NCBI RefSeq assembly: GCF_000717655.1
Contig: NZ_JNZY01000041.1
Span: 24,328-88,327, forward strand
Length of the DNA stretch: 64,000 nt
Direction of reading: 5' to 3'
Origin: Streptomyces katrae
GTDB lineage: Bacteria > Actinomycetota > Actinomycetes > Streptomycetales > Streptomycetaceae
Program-made: the position numbers and the translations under genes
The notes under the pieces: generated by a model
Told to the model about the DNA's origin: nothing
What the model saw: only the letters and a program-made list of their open reading frames with translations
Database searches by the model: none
Shown here: positions 42,011-50,757 of the stretch, in pieces
How the letters are laid out: each line of letters starts with the position of its first letter
Position numbering within the stretch: position 1 is the stretch's first letter

Positions 42011-42408
42011 TTCCGTCCCGGCGACACCGGCATGCCCAGCCGCCTCCGCGAAGCCCGGGCCCCCGGGGGCTCCGGCTTCGGGGAAGCCCCGGATGCCGAC
42101 GGGCCGGGGGTGTGGTTCGGGACCCGCCGACCAGGGTGCCTGCATGCTCGCACCGTAACTGCGTGGCTGCGGACAGCACTGGGAGCCTGCAAGCCCACCG
42201 TCGTACTCGAGAGCGGCCCTCCTGCTGACCCGCTGGTACCGGATCAGGCACGGTTTGCCCCCTCTGGTGCTGCGTCACTTGCACCACTGCTTCTGAGTGA
42301 AGGTCCATCGTGGCCCGGCGTGCCGAGGATGTGGCCGGGGGAGCCGACGGGTGACCATTCGGTTCGTGTGTGCCGTTCCGGCGATGCGAATGAGTGCAGA
42401 GGGGTCCC
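42011..42408. other. Intergenic, terminator hairpin but no supported gene
   Basis: About 400 bp. Apart from the hairpin at 42049-42080 no gene is recognised. The frames that span it are long only because of high GC. Confidence 0.45.
42049..42080 (+). terminator. GC-rich hairpin after the hsp18-DUF2267 genes
   Basis: CGAAGCC (42049-42055) pairs with GGCTTCG (42074-42080); inside it GCCCCCGGGGGC (42059-42070) is itself palindromic. It begins 38 bp after the DUF2267 stop. Confidence 0.5.
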
Positions 42409-42843
42409 GTGTCCACTGAGGAGAACAAGAGACTGGTTCGCCGCTTCTACCGGGAGATCGACGAGGGCAACGTGGATGCCATGGACGAGCTCGTGGCCGA
42501 GGACTACCTGGACCACTCGCCTCCGCCGTTTCCAGGGTTCGCACCCGGTCGCGAGGGACTCAAGCAGGTGTTCCGTCTGTTCTGGGAGGCGACACCCGGA
42601 ACCCATGAGATCGAAGACCAGATCGCGGAGGGAGACAAGGTCGTGACCCGGCTGACGGCCCGGGGGGTGCACGAGAGGGACCTCCCGGGTATCCCTGCCA
42701 CCGGCAGGACGATCACGATGACCGGGACGGTGGTCCACCGCATCGAGAACGGCAAGCTCGCCGAAAAGTGGTCGGACAAGGACGTCCTCGGCTTCCTTCA
42801 GCAGCTCGGCGTCATGCCGACGCCCGGCGGGGCATCGGGATGA
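42409..42843 (+). CDS. SnoaL-like polyketide cyclase / ester cyclase family protein
   Basis: 144 residues. VSTEENKRLVRRFYREIDEG, DELVAEDYLDHSPPPFPGFA, GLKQVFRLFWEATPGTHEIE and GRTITMTGTVVHRIENGKLA are the conserved blocks of the SnoaL/ester-cyclase group. GTG 42409 follows AGAGGGG. It has no polyketide neighbours, so a role in natural product cyclisation is unlikely; most such stand-alone proteins are uncharacterised. Confidence 0.85.
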   Translation: MSTEENKRLVRRFYREIDEGNVDAMDELVAEDYLDHSPPPFPGFAPGREGLKQVFRLFWEATPGTHEIEDQIAEGDKVVTRLTARGVHERDLPGIPATGRTITMTGTVVHRIENGKLAEKWSDKDVLGFLQQLGVMPTPGGASG

Positions 42844-43065
42844 GGCAGGCCGGCCCGGCCAGCCGGCACCGACGACGCCGGCACCGCACCACCGTCTCCC
42901 CGACCCGCACGTCGCGAACCACCCTGACCTGGTCCTGAGCTGCCGGCTGCTGATCCGAAAGGGCGCGGGCCGCCGATCCCGGACCGGTGCCCCCACCTTG
43001 GTCACGGCCGCCGAGTATCTGCCCGACGGCCTGCTCCTCGGCGGGGGAGTCCGCCCGGCGGGGTG

Positions 43066-43671
43066 CTATTCGGCGGCCCGGAGCCGGTCGCGCTGGAGCC
43101 GGTGGGCGAGGGCGCGGCGTACCGAAGCAGGTGCGGTGGGGGCGGTCGGGGCCGGCGAGGGGACGTCCAGTGCGCGGCTGATCTCGTCGTACGCGTCGCG
43201 GTAGCTGCCGGGCAAGTCCGCCCGGTGCAGCAGGAGGTCCTCTTCGAGGAGGCGTCGCAGTTCGTCGACAAGCCGCGGGGTGAAGCGCTTCCTGCCCCGG
43301 GCGATGGCGTTGACGTGGCGGGTACAGCGGGCGGTGTCGTGGAAGTTCTCGGAGATCTCCTCCGCGAGGCCCCATAGCCGCCCCTCCAGCCACGGGGTGT
43401 CGTGCTGGTCGAGGGAGAGCCTCATCGGGGGGAGCGGATCGGCCGAGCGGTACTTCGCCACCTGCTTGGAGACGGCGGGCTGGCTCATGTCGGTGAGCCG
43501 GGCGATCTTCTCCTGAGTCCATCCCAGGCCGACGAGCACCTTGATCATTTCAGCGCGCAGCTGTCTCATCTCCTCGCCCGCCCGGATGACCTCGTTCATC
43601 TCGGCGAGCATCCGCCCGGCCTGTTCCTCGGTCAGCGCCGTGGGGTTCTGTACGTCCTCTTCGCCTGCCAT
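43066..43671 (-). CDS. Helix-turn-helix regulator, sigma-region-4-like
   Basis: 201 residues from ATG 43671. An acidic helical N-terminus is followed by VLVGLGWTQEKIARLTDMSQ then PAVSKQVAKYRS, a clear helix-turn-helix near residues 60-85. The rest is helical and basic (AIARGRKRFTPRLVDELRRL), with a Pro/Ala-rich stretch near the end. It is divergent from an alpha/beta hydrolase gene; 76 bp between the start codons carry several inverted repeats of GGTTAT-type half sites, so autoregulation and control of the hydrolase are likely. The longer frame to 43776 would overlap the operators. Confidence 0.75.
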   Translation of the reverse strand: MAGEEDVQNPTALTEEQAGRMLAEMNEVIRAGEEMRQLRAEMIKVLVGLGWTQEKIARLTDMSQPAVSKQVAKYRSADPLPPMRLSLDQHDTPWLEGRLWGLAEEISENFHDTARCTRHVNAIARGRKRFTPRLVDELRRLLEEDLLLHRADLPGSYRDAYDEISRALDVPSPAPTAPTAPASVRRALAHRLQRDRLRAAE

Positions 43672-43677
43672 GGCTCG

Positions 43678-43729
43678 GTTATACACCCTGAACGCCACCG
43701 AGATAACCGGGTTGTATAACTCGGTTATC
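43678..43729. promoter_or_regulatory. Operator region with paired inverted repeats
   Basis: GTTATACA (43678-43685) pairs with TGTATAAC (43713-43720); GATAACCG (43702-43709) pairs with CGGTTATC (43722-43729). The arms interleave, giving four TTAT-type half sites in 52 bp between the divergent regulator and hydrolase genes. The region is unusually A+T-rich for this genome. Confidence 0.65.
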
Positions 43730-43747
43730 AATGGCAGGGTGCGCACC

Positions 43748-44578
43748 ATGCCCACCTTCCACACCCCTGACGGCACCCTGCTCGGCTATCGAGTACTCGG
43801 AGACGGCGACCCAGTCGTGTGCATCCCCGGCGGCCCTGCCGACTCGCGCTACCTCGGCGACCTCGGCGGCCTGTCAGCGCACCGCCAGCTGATCGTCCTG
43901 GACCTGCGCGGCACCGGCCGGTCCGCGATACCTGCGGACGCCGCGTCCTACCGCTGCGACCGCCTGGTCGACGACGTCGAGGCCCTGCGCGACCACCTGG
44001 GACTCCCGCGAATGGACCTGCTCGCCCACTCCGCCGGCACGAACATCGCGACGCAGTACGCGGCCCGCCACCCGCAGCACCTCGGCAAGCTCGCACTCGT
44101 CGGCCCCAGCACCCGCGCCATCGGTATCGAGATCACCGGGGAGATGCGGCGCGAACTCGCACGGCTACGGAAGGACGAGCCGTGGTTCCCAGCGGCATAC
44201 ACCGCCCTGGAGGCCCTCACCACCGGTGCGGGCGGCGACCCGGAGGCGATCGCGCCCTTCTTCCACGGCCGTTGGGACCCCGCGGCCCAGCAGCACCACA
44301 CGGCCAGCCGACCCGAAAACCAGGAAGCCGTCGCCCTCTTCGGAACCGAGGGCGCCTTCAGCCCGAAAGCCACTCGCGCGGCACTCGCCACCTGCCGGGC
44401 ACCCACCCTGCTGCTCGCCGGGGAGTTCGACGTGAACAGCCCTCCGGAGTCGGCGGCCGAGTTCGCGGGCCTCTTCCCTCATGCCGAACTCGTCGTACAG
44501 CCAGGGGCGGGCCACTACCCCTGGCTCGACGACGGCAACGGGTTCGTGGCGGTGATAGCCCGGTTTCTGCGGCGATGA
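43748..44578 (+). CDS. Alpha/beta hydrolase (proline iminopeptidase-like)
   Basis: 276 residues. VVCIPGGPADSRYLGDLGGL is the HGG-type oxyanion region with Pro-Gly-Gly-Pro as in proline iminopeptidases. LDLRGTGRSAIP and LAHSAGTNIATQYAARHPQH give the nucleophile elbow with Ser near 98. AGEFDVNSPPESA holds the acid and PGAGHYPWLDD the His. It could be an aminopeptidase or an esterase. ATG 43748 follows GGCAGGG. It is probably controlled by the divergent regulator. Confidence 0.85.
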   Translation: MPTFHTPDGTLLGYRVLGDGDPVVCIPGGPADSRYLGDLGGLSAHRQLIVLDLRGTGRSAIPADAASYRCDRLVDDVEALRDHLGLPRMDLLAHSAGTNIATQYAARHPQHLGKLALVGPSTRAIGIEITGEMRRELARLRKDEPWFPAAYTALEALTTGAGGDPEAIAPFFHGRWDPAAQQHHTASRPENQEAVALFGTEGAFSPKATRAALATCRAPTLLLAGEFDVNSPPESAAEFAGLFPHAELVVQPGAGHYPWLDDGNGFVAVIARFLRR

Positions 44579-45261
44579 CTCGCCATGCCCCAGCGCACCC
44601 AGCGTCGCGCCATTCCTTACGGGTGACCTTGCGCTGCAAGCCGCCGCACGGGTGACCTTGCGCTGCAAGCCGCCGCGTGGTGCGGCTCCGGTGTCTCATG
44701 AGCCCCCCCACGGGGTCTCGGGGTCTCGCTCGGGGCGCCGGCCAGGATCGTGGCCATCGCGCCCACCGCCGCAGAGTACGCGCATCCGAGGCCCGCAGCG
44801 TGATGGCCCTTTCCGGCCGGGGCACGCGGTGGCGGACGTCCAAGTTGCGTGTCCTGGGCAGGACTGCCCCGTGCTTGCTGGTTCGGCATGTTGTCGAAGA
44901 CACGCTGGTTGGACGGCGACCGGCGAGGTGACGCCGGGACGTGGACAGGCATCCGCATGGGTAGGCGTCGATGAGGCATCCCGCCTTGTCCACGTCCACC
45001 GCTTACTGCGGTCAGTTGCTGCTCGAACAGCCGGCTGGCAACACCCGCACGGAGCTTTCCCGAGGCTCGACACCGGGCTGATGGCGCTGTTGAACACGCG
45101 AGACGCCCTCGGCCGACAGCGGTTGACTCATACCGCCGGAAACGCGAAAGGGCGCGAAGCGTGCTCGCGGGGCGCACCCGATTGGTCACCCACATGATGC
45201 GCAATGTCACTGTGCGTGTCAGCGTGGGAGGGAGCCTTCTGCGGATAGAGGAGTCGTCGTC
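44579..45261. other. Intergenic, tandem 29-bp repeat and leader of the first small charged protein gene
   Basis: About 680 bp with no supported gene; open frames are shadows of one another. It begins with a perfect 29-bp tandem duplication and ends with a leader element (CGTGTCAGCGTG at 45215-45226) that recurs upstream of two paralogous genes at 50225 and 52485. Confidence 0.5.
44619..44676. repeat. Perfect tandem duplication of 29 bp
   Basis: The unit beginning ACGGGTGACCTTGCGCTGCA occurs at 44619-44647 and again at 44648-44676 without mismatch. It lies 40 bp after the hydrolase gene. Confidence 0.95.
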
Positions 45262-45468
45262 ATGGGCGGTAAGCAGGACAAGCGCCAGGAGCCGGGCAAG
45301 AGCCGTGAGGAGCAAGAGCGTATGCCCCCTGTGGGGCAGGATCCCGTCCACCCCGGTACCCGCGAGGAGCGCTCCGGCAAGATGAGCCCCGAGGAGATGG
45401 CGCAGCGCCGCCTGGAGGAGATGCGCCGTGAGCGCGGCGATGACGAAATGCGCGAAGACGAGTTCTGA
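45262..45468 (+). CDS. Small charged protein, QDKRQEPGK family (paralogue 1 of 3)
   Basis: 68 residues: MGGKQDKRQEPGKSREEQER, a middle with PPVGQDPVHPGTREERSGK, and a strongly charged C-terminus (RRLEEMRRERGDDEMREDEF). No membrane segment, Cys or known domain; probably intrinsically disordered. GATAGAGGAG precedes the ATG. The N-terminus, the middle QDP(V/A) element and the acidic end recur in the genes at 50225-50428 and 52291-52485, and so does the upstream leader. Function unknown. Confidence 0.7.
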   Translation: MGGKQDKRQEPGKSREEQERMPPVGQDPVHPGTREERSGKMSPEEMAQRRLEEMRRERGDDEMREDEF

Positions 45469-45473
45469 CCCCA

Positions 45474-46270
45474 TCAGATCGGTCTTTGCGCCCCCGTACG
45501 CAGGACCCGGCCGGGCCCGTAGTCACCATCACCCCGGCCGGGTTCTGTCATGGGGCGGGGCCAACGGGCCAACGGGCCGACGCGGTCGTCGGCCGCCGCT
45601 GCCGCACGCTGGGCATGCATCACGAGCCAGTCCTTGTCCACCGGCACGGTCCTGCGAGGGGGTTGCCCCCCGTTCCCGGCGGTCCAGGGGGTCAGACGGG
45701 AGGTGCGCCAGTCGTCGTGCCGGGTCTCGAGGCAGATGCCGAAGGCGAGTCCGGTGGGGACCCATCGGGCGTGTATGAGCTTGGCGAAGTCCTGGCCGCT
45801 CAGGTGCGACGTGAAGGGCAGGCGCGGTCGGATGCGCGAGCGGGCCCTGACCGCGGTGCCGAGCGCAGTGAACTCCAGCCCCCCTGCCGGGAAATCGCCG
45901 ACCCGCAGCTCCACCCCGACGATCCCGTCGCCGCCGAGGGCGCGGCCCTCGGCCACGGCGCGGGCCAGCGCCAGCCTGCGGGCCGCGTACATCGTCCTCA
46001 CCAACTGTGACAAGGACGACGCCCCCATCGCGGACGGCCCCTTCGAGCCGCCTGCGACCGACCACGCGCCCGGGCAGCCCCAGACGCCGGTGTACCCGAT
46101 GTTGAAGACGGCCGTGCCGAATACCTGCCCGACCGGCTCGAACCCGACACCCTTGATCGCAGCGAACTCCTCGGACGACAGCGCCGAGTCCCAGGTATTG
46201 CCGACTCGGGGCCTTGCCGTCCCGCCGGCAACGGCCCCCGCCAGACCGGCATCTCGTCGGTGTGCACTCC
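45474..46270 (-). pseudogene. Heavy-metal-binding (YbjQ/DUF74-like) protein, degenerate at both ends
   Basis: The core is clear: NTWDSALSSEEFAAIKGVGF, EPVGQVFGTAVFNIGYTG, ALGGDGIVGVELRVGDFPAG, GLEFTALGTAVRA and FTSHLSGQDFAKLIHARWVP. The expected N-terminus (VHTDEMPVWRGPLPAGRQGP) is in another frame around 46205-46265, so there is a frameshift near 46200. After RHDDWRTSRLTPWTAGN (about 45690) the normal second repeat is gone and the frame runs on into unrelated sequence to 45474. The intact relatives in streptomycetes are larger two-repeat proteins. Confidence 0.6.
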
Positions 46271-46655
46271 TGTGCCATCGCCCTCTCGGCTCACCGCGCG
46301 GATCGCGTCGCCATTCGCAGCGTATGCCATCGGAGGGATCAGCGAAACGGTGATCGCGGCTCCAACGGCCCTTCCTGAAATGGCGCTTGGGCACGAATCC
46401 GTAGCCGCCAGGCGTGCTGGTGGACGGGGACGGCCTCCTGCAGCCCTGCCCCTCGTGATCAGTCAGTCCGCCGACCCTCATCGGCGACGCCACCGTGCCA
46501 TTCCTGCACCGGATGAATGCGACCCGCCCATGCAGAACGCGCAGGCGCTGCCGCCGGGCGGAAGCCGGCGAACCCATCTGGTCACAGCACTGGCGACGAA
46601 AGGCCCGTTCGCCGTGTGGTTCCACCATGGCCCATGATCGTGCCCGGTACGGGCC

Positions 46656-47138
46656 CTATCCGTACGGGTTGAGTGCCCAGAAGCGGACGGTGTCGCTGCG
46701 TCGGTCGAACCACAGTTTGGTGGAGTAGCCGCTGCCGTCACGGTCGAGCTCGTGGGACCGGACCCACTGCGGGTTCTCCGGCCCCTCGCCCTTGAGCGGC
46801 TTCTCGAACCATGAGGAGAAGCCATCGGTCGGCCCCTCGGAGACGAAGGCGTGGGCCGCTGTCAGCTCGGCAAGTCTCCCCGGTGTCAGCCGGGCGAAGC
46901 CCGAGATCACCAGTTCCGGCGACGGTATGCCGCGGTCGTCGCTGTCCCGGCTGCTCACCCACTTGGCGTCACTGAGCGGGCTCAGCAGCGGGAACGCCCG
47001 CTCCAGCGGTGCGGTGTCGGTGTGCCAGTCCCGCTTGGTCCCGTTCGCCACCTGATGCAGGGCCCACCCGGCGGGTAGGACCGCCAGTCCCGCCCCGATC
47101 CCGAGCACCTTCCGTCGCTCCAACGCCATCCCCCTCAT
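46656..47138 (-). CDS. Exported or membrane-anchored hypothetical protein
   Basis: 160 residues from ATG 47138 (a second ATG lies 9 bp in). ALERRKVLGIGAGLAVLPAG is an N-terminal hydrophobic segment after basic residues, like a signal anchor or a Tat-like signal with only one Arg pair. The mature part has mixed composition (WVSSRDSDDRGIPSPELVIS, GYSTKLWFDRRSDTVRFWAL) with no Cys. The family is not recognised. It is divergent from the region before 47828. Confidence 0.6.
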   Translation of the reverse strand: MRGMALERRKVLGIGAGLAVLPAGWALHQVANGTKRDWHTDTAPLERAFPLLSPLSDAKWVSSRDSDDRGIPSPELVISGFARLTPGRLAELTAAHAFVSEGPTDGFSSWFEKPLKGEGPENPQWVRSHELDRDGSGYSTKLWFDRRSDTVRFWALNPYG

Positions 47139-47827
47139 GCCTGACTTCGAGGGCACCCTATCTGGCTTGTGCACCTCACCGGACGACCTGTTGATCACCA
47201 CCGAATACGTGCCCCAAGAGGCTGCGCGTCTTGCGGGCGGCGTGGGCCCGCTCCGGTGGCTCGCTCGATAGGCCACGCGGCCCTGCCCGTGACGTCGAGT
47301 ACGTCGAGCGCCTGCTCGGGGACTCCGTACAGCTCCGGCGCCCCGCCCTCAGCACCTGGGCGACAGGGCGGATGCCGGGCGCGCCAGCTGACCGCGACCA
47401 TCCCGGACGTGGTCATCACCGGGACGCAAAGCGTCCGTTCATCCACTCGTGGGACGCCTCGGCCGTCCAGACCGCCCGCAGGGCAGCCGGGTGTCTCGTA
47501 CAGGGGGCGCAAGGGGCTATCGGGGGAAAGTGGGTATTTCGGGGCATTGTATTGTCCCGGTCTCACGGAATCGTAAACTCCGAATTGGCGGATTCTTTGA
47601 TTCCGTGTCTTTGGCGGTCCGCGGGGTCGTCTTAACTCAGATGATCCTCAAATGATTTGAGATTGATTGACGTGCTGTGGCGCTCTCGGGCACTGTTTGT
47701 GAGGCGCGACCGTGGGGATCGAAAAGGCGGGCGCGTGGGGGGCAAGGGTCTTGGGGTACGCGTTTGTGCATCTCTCCCTTTCCTGCCCGAATTAATCGAG
47801 TGGAAAGATAAGAGGAGAGAAACCAGC
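47139..47827. other. Long intergenic region, A+T-rich in its second half
   Basis: About 690 bp without a supported gene. From about 47560 base composition drops well below the local average. CTCAAATGATTTGAG (47647-47661) is a perfect palindrome with a 3-nt centre. This half is probably the promoter and leader of the secreted-protein gene at 47828. Confidence 0.45.
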
Positions 47828-48565
47828 ATGCGCTCCGTTATCAGAAAAGGCCTCACTACCACTGCCGGCGTCGCTCTTGCCGGAATAGTCCTGGCGATGC
47901 TGCCCGGCTCGGCTCAGGCCGACGACGGCCTGGCCTCGCAGGCCTCGCGGGTCGCCAAGTACCAGGCCTACCTCGCGATGAAGGTGGCTCAGGGGGACGA
48001 GCAGGCCAAGGAGACCGCGCAGGGATTCTCGGCCCTTTCGAGCACCCAGAAGACCCGGTTCCTTGACCTGCTCGAGGACCGCTCCCTGATGAAGCAGCTC
48101 TTCGAGGCGGCCGAGTCCCCGGCTGCGGCGGGTGTCACGCGGTCGGTGCTGGCGGGCGGCGATGTCGTGGTCGAGCGAGAGTCCGCCGGTGGCGGCGATG
48201 ATGCCTCCCCCCACTCCAGCGCCGCGCTGAGGGCGGCCGGCTACCGCGACATGTGGGCCTCGTACTCGTACACCGACAAGTTCATGGGCGTGAAGGTCTC
48301 CCGGGTCTCGGTGCGAACCAACTACCAGGTCAAGGGCAAGGACACCACGAAGGTGTACCCGGGCAGTGCCTCCCACTACCTCTTCGTGCCGGGGTGCGAC
48401 TTCTCCCACAGCCCTGTGAAGGAGTGGATCTCCTCGCCGCCGGCCGACAACGCCCAGAGCGAGACGATTTGGACCGCGTCGTGCTGGGGCAGCGCCTGGG
48501 ACGAGCGGGAACGTGTCTGGGGTGACTACCGGGGCTTCGTCGGCGGTTACCTGAAGGACGAGTAG
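47828..48565 (+). CDS. Secreted protein of unknown function
   Basis: 245 residues. A Sec signal peptide is clear: MRSVIRKGLTTTAGVALAGI, then VLAMLPGSAQADDG with cleavage probably after AQA. The mature protein has a helical N-terminal half (KYQAYLAMKVAQGDEQAKET, LLEDRSLMKQLFEAAESPAA) and a Tyr/Trp-rich C-terminal half with two Cys (VPGCDFSHSP, TASCWGSAWDERERVW) that may form a disulfide. AGAGGAGAGA precedes the ATG. No family recognised. Upstream DNA is A+T-rich, so strong regulated expression is possible. Confidence 0.75.
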   Translation: MRSVIRKGLTTTAGVALAGIVLAMLPGSAQADDGLASQASRVAKYQAYLAMKVAQGDEQAKETAQGFSALSSTQKTRFLDLLEDRSLMKQLFEAAESPAAAGVTRSVLAGGDVVVERESAGGGDDASPHSSAALRAAGYRDMWASYSYTDKFMGVKVSRVSVRTNYQVKGKDTTKVYPGSASHYLFVPGCDFSHSPVKEWISSPPADNAQSETIWTASCWGSAWDERERVWGDYRGFVGGYLKDE

Positions 48566-49047
48566 ATCCGACCCTGGGCCGCGCGGGCAGGGAACGCTTC
48601 CACGAGCCCGCCCGCAAGCCCCAGCCGGTCGTTTGTGAATATCCCTGCCTCTCGATAGAGGTGGGGACATTCGCGTGAAGGCGGGTTGTGTGCCGTAACC
48701 CAGAGGTGCGTTTGACAGGAGTGTGTTCGTGACACCTCGTCAGCCGTGAATTCGCCCGGGCGCGGGGGAGTCACCGCCGCAAGAGCTCCGCGCGGACTGG
48801 ACATGTGAGGCGCGCAGGTCAGGGTGCTGCGCCAGGTGATGCGTGGGTGGCGGGATCGCAGGTGGGGCAGGGCGCCCCGAGGGACGCGGTGCCCGGGCCG
48901 TTGGTGGGCATGTGACGAGCAAACCGAAGGATCCCGTGGCCAGAGCCGCTTACCTCGGGCCCCACCTCCGAGCCCAGGAGCTGGGCGGTCGGCCATACGG
49001 AGTAACGAAACAGACGACGGGCCGCGCCCTGCGGGCAGAGTAGGGGA
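48566..49047. other. Intergenic, no supported gene
   Basis: About 480 bp between two plus-strand genes. No frame shows a recognisable family or a good ribosome-binding site. Nothing else seen. Confidence 0.4.
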
Positions 49048-49731
49048 ATGGAAGACCCCGAGACGAGGCCGGTGGGATCTCATAGCAGACAACGGTTCGA
49101 GCTCGTGCACAAGTGGTCGGCTACGGCGGCAGCTGTCGTCGCCCTCGTTATTTCGCTCTACAATTTCGCCGAGTTGCACCGTCAGCCGAGCATCGAAATG
49201 ACGCTACCTCATCTATTTCGTCTCGAAAAGCTCGGCAATGGGGTGCGGTTCTATGTGCGGCCGACCGTGTCCACCAGGTTCAAGAGCGAGGATGTCGAAG
49301 TAATCACTGAAGCGCGCTTGCAGCTCACTCCGACCGATTTCAATTCGATTTCCAAGCGGCCGGTCTTCTATTGGAGGGAGAGCGTTGAGTGGTATTACGA
49401 CCCCGATTCGGACACCGTCAATAACCACTGGAGCGGTGATCCTGCCCCGTTTATCGTAAGCCAGGACAAGCCTCAACAGCCGTCCTTCGAGTTCCGGGCC
49501 AGCGACTGGATGTATCAGGCGGGCCGGTATGAAGGCTCCCTTGTATTGCTTCGTTCAGGGGATCGCGCTCCAATGACCAAGAGGTTTTGCCTGATTATTT
49601 CTGAGGCGGCTGTCAATGAACTGAAAAATCCGCAGCCGCCGGACCAGACGATCCGCTTCTTCCGCAACGACCTGCCCAAGTTCGCCTCGGCCGGCAGCGA
49701 GGCAGGCTGCTACCGGAGGGACATGGATTAG
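49048..49731 (+). CDS. Membrane-anchored hypothetical protein with atypical base composition
   Basis: 227 residues. A single membrane helix (WSATAAAVVALVISLYNFAE) follows ~22 N-terminal residues; the remaining ~180 residues would be extracytoplasmic. They are rich in aromatic residues (VFYWRESVEWYYDPDSDTVN, ASDWMYQAGRYEGSLVLLRS) and look like a beta-sandwich, with a late CYRRDMD end. Codon choice has many A/T third positions compared with neighbours, which suggests acquisition from a lower-GC source. The family is not recognised. Confidence 0.7.
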   Translation: MEDPETRPVGSHSRQRFELVHKWSATAAAVVALVISLYNFAELHRQPSIEMTLPHLFRLEKLGNGVRFYVRPTVSTRFKSEDVEVITEARLQLTPTDFNSISKRPVFYWRESVEWYYDPDSDTVNNHWSGDPAPFIVSQDKPQQPSFEFRASDWMYQAGRYEGSLVLLRSGDRAPMTKRFCLIISEAAVNELKNPQPPDQTIRFFRNDLPKFASAGSEAGCYRRDMD

Positions 49732-50224
49732 AGACCGCTTCTGAGCAGATAGGGGTCCATTGATCGGTTTGTCGCACGCTTCCTCTGGTCAGCGGGGAAT
49801 GCGGCGGCGCTCCAGCTCCTATGCCTTATCGCGTAGTCCCCGCAATCCAGGCTCCGCCTTCCGCCGGGGCGGACATCCCTGTGACGGCGGAAACTGTACG
49901 TCTTCGAGCGGGCCGTCCGGAGAGCCCGGCCGGCAGAATTCGCGTGCCACAAGGGCCCTCGTGGGGCCTCCGGTTGAGCCCCGGGGCTACTCGATGTCGA
50001 GTGGCTGGCGTCAGTCGCCGTTCACGGTGAGGCTGACGGGCGGGGCGGGGATCGCGTCCTTCCTCGGCACTGAAGGGACGGCCGCCCCTACGACGCTGCC
50101 ATACCGGGAGGGGTGTCATCCGTGTGCCTCGCATCGCGGTCGACGTGATGCAGACCGTCGCCGTGCGTGTCAGCGTGACCAGAGAGAGGAATCCGCACCC
50201 CACGCCCCAAGAGGAGTCGCCGTC
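49732..50224. other. Intergenic, leader of the second small charged protein gene
   Basis: About 490 bp without a supported gene. Its last 60 bp contain the CGTGTCAGCGTG element (50166-50177) shared with the other two paralogues. Confidence 0.45.
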
Positions 50225-50428
50225 ATGCACGGTTCGCAGGACAAGCGTCAGGAGTCGGGCAAGGGCCGCGAGGCGCAGGAACACCATCGCCGCCCCGGAG
50301 ACCCTGCGCAGCCCCAGCCGGGCAAGCACTCTCGCGACAAGGGACAGAAGCCCGGCCAGGAGGAGACCTCGCGCCGCCGCGAGGACGACCTGCTGCGCGA
50401 AGAGGACCTGCACGATGAGGGACTCTGA
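50225..50428 (+). CDS. Small charged protein, QDKRQEPGK family (paralogue 2 of 3)
   Basis: 67 residues: MHGSQDKRQESGKGREAQEH, a middle PGDPAQPQPGKHSRDKGQKP, and the acidic end REDDLLREEDLHDEGL. It shares the QDKRQE-x-GK-x-RE start and the charged R(R/E)ED-x-LRE end with the paralogues at 45262 and 52485, but the middle has diverged. CCAAGAGGAGTCGCCGTC immediately before the ATG is nearly identical to the same positions of the third paralogue. Function unknown. Confidence 0.7.
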   Translation: MHGSQDKRQESGKGREAQEHHRRPGDPAQPQPGKHSRDKGQKPGQEETSRRREDDLLREEDLHDEGL

Positions 50429-50757
50429 GCGCACCACTCCGTCTCGATGACGACGATACCCGCTACACCATGGGCCGGGCCGCCGAGATGCTCGGATGCC
50501 GGGTTCCGCGGAGTCGGCCCCGTAGTCCCAGCTCGGACGCGGGAACAAGTAGCCCGCCGGGAGCTCTGAACCCGCTGCATCGGCCGGACGGACTGCGAGG
50601 TCCCCGACGGTGTGGGTGAAGGGCAGAGGCGAACGAGTAGGCGTGCAACGGCCGTCGTTGCTCGGGGCTGGGACAGGGTCCGCATCACAGCCTTGAGACG
50701 GCCGTGAGACAGGAGCCCTGTGTCTTTCGCCGGCCGGCGGGCGGCCGATATGCCGTT
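50429..50757. other. Intergenic with a possible MerR-type fragment
   Basis: About 330 bp. From 50446 the plus strand reads DDDTRYTMGRAAEMLG, which resembles the start of streptomycete MerR-like regulators (YTMGRAAEMLG followed by an HTH), but the similarity stops after ~17 residues and no gene follows. Probably a decayed fragment. Confidence 0.3.

Noticed and set aside
42812..43522. ORF with His/Arg/Pro-rich protein overlapping the HTH regulator
   Set aside because: Same strand, different frame as a gene with a clear HTH; composition is that of a shadow frame.
44619..44676. Could the 29-bp direct repeat be a CRISPR array?
   Set aside because: Only two adjacent copies with no spacer between them; it is a tandem duplication. 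No cas genes in the window.
44617..45474. 285-residue minus-strand ORF over the first QDKRQE gene and the 29-bp repeat
   Set aside because: It is the complement of the small gene and its leader; the sequence is Ala/Leu/Arg-rich with no family.
45550..46353. Long plus-strand ORF (267 residues) over the heavy-metal-binding region
   Set aside because: The minus strand in the same place has clear family sequence (AIKGVGFEPVGQVFG, LGGDGIVGVEL); the plus-strand translation is low-complexity shadow.
47195..47566. Minus-strand ORF of 123 residues before the secreted-protein gene
   Set aside because: No recognisable domain, irregular composition, overlapping plus-strand frames; probably non-coding or long decayed.
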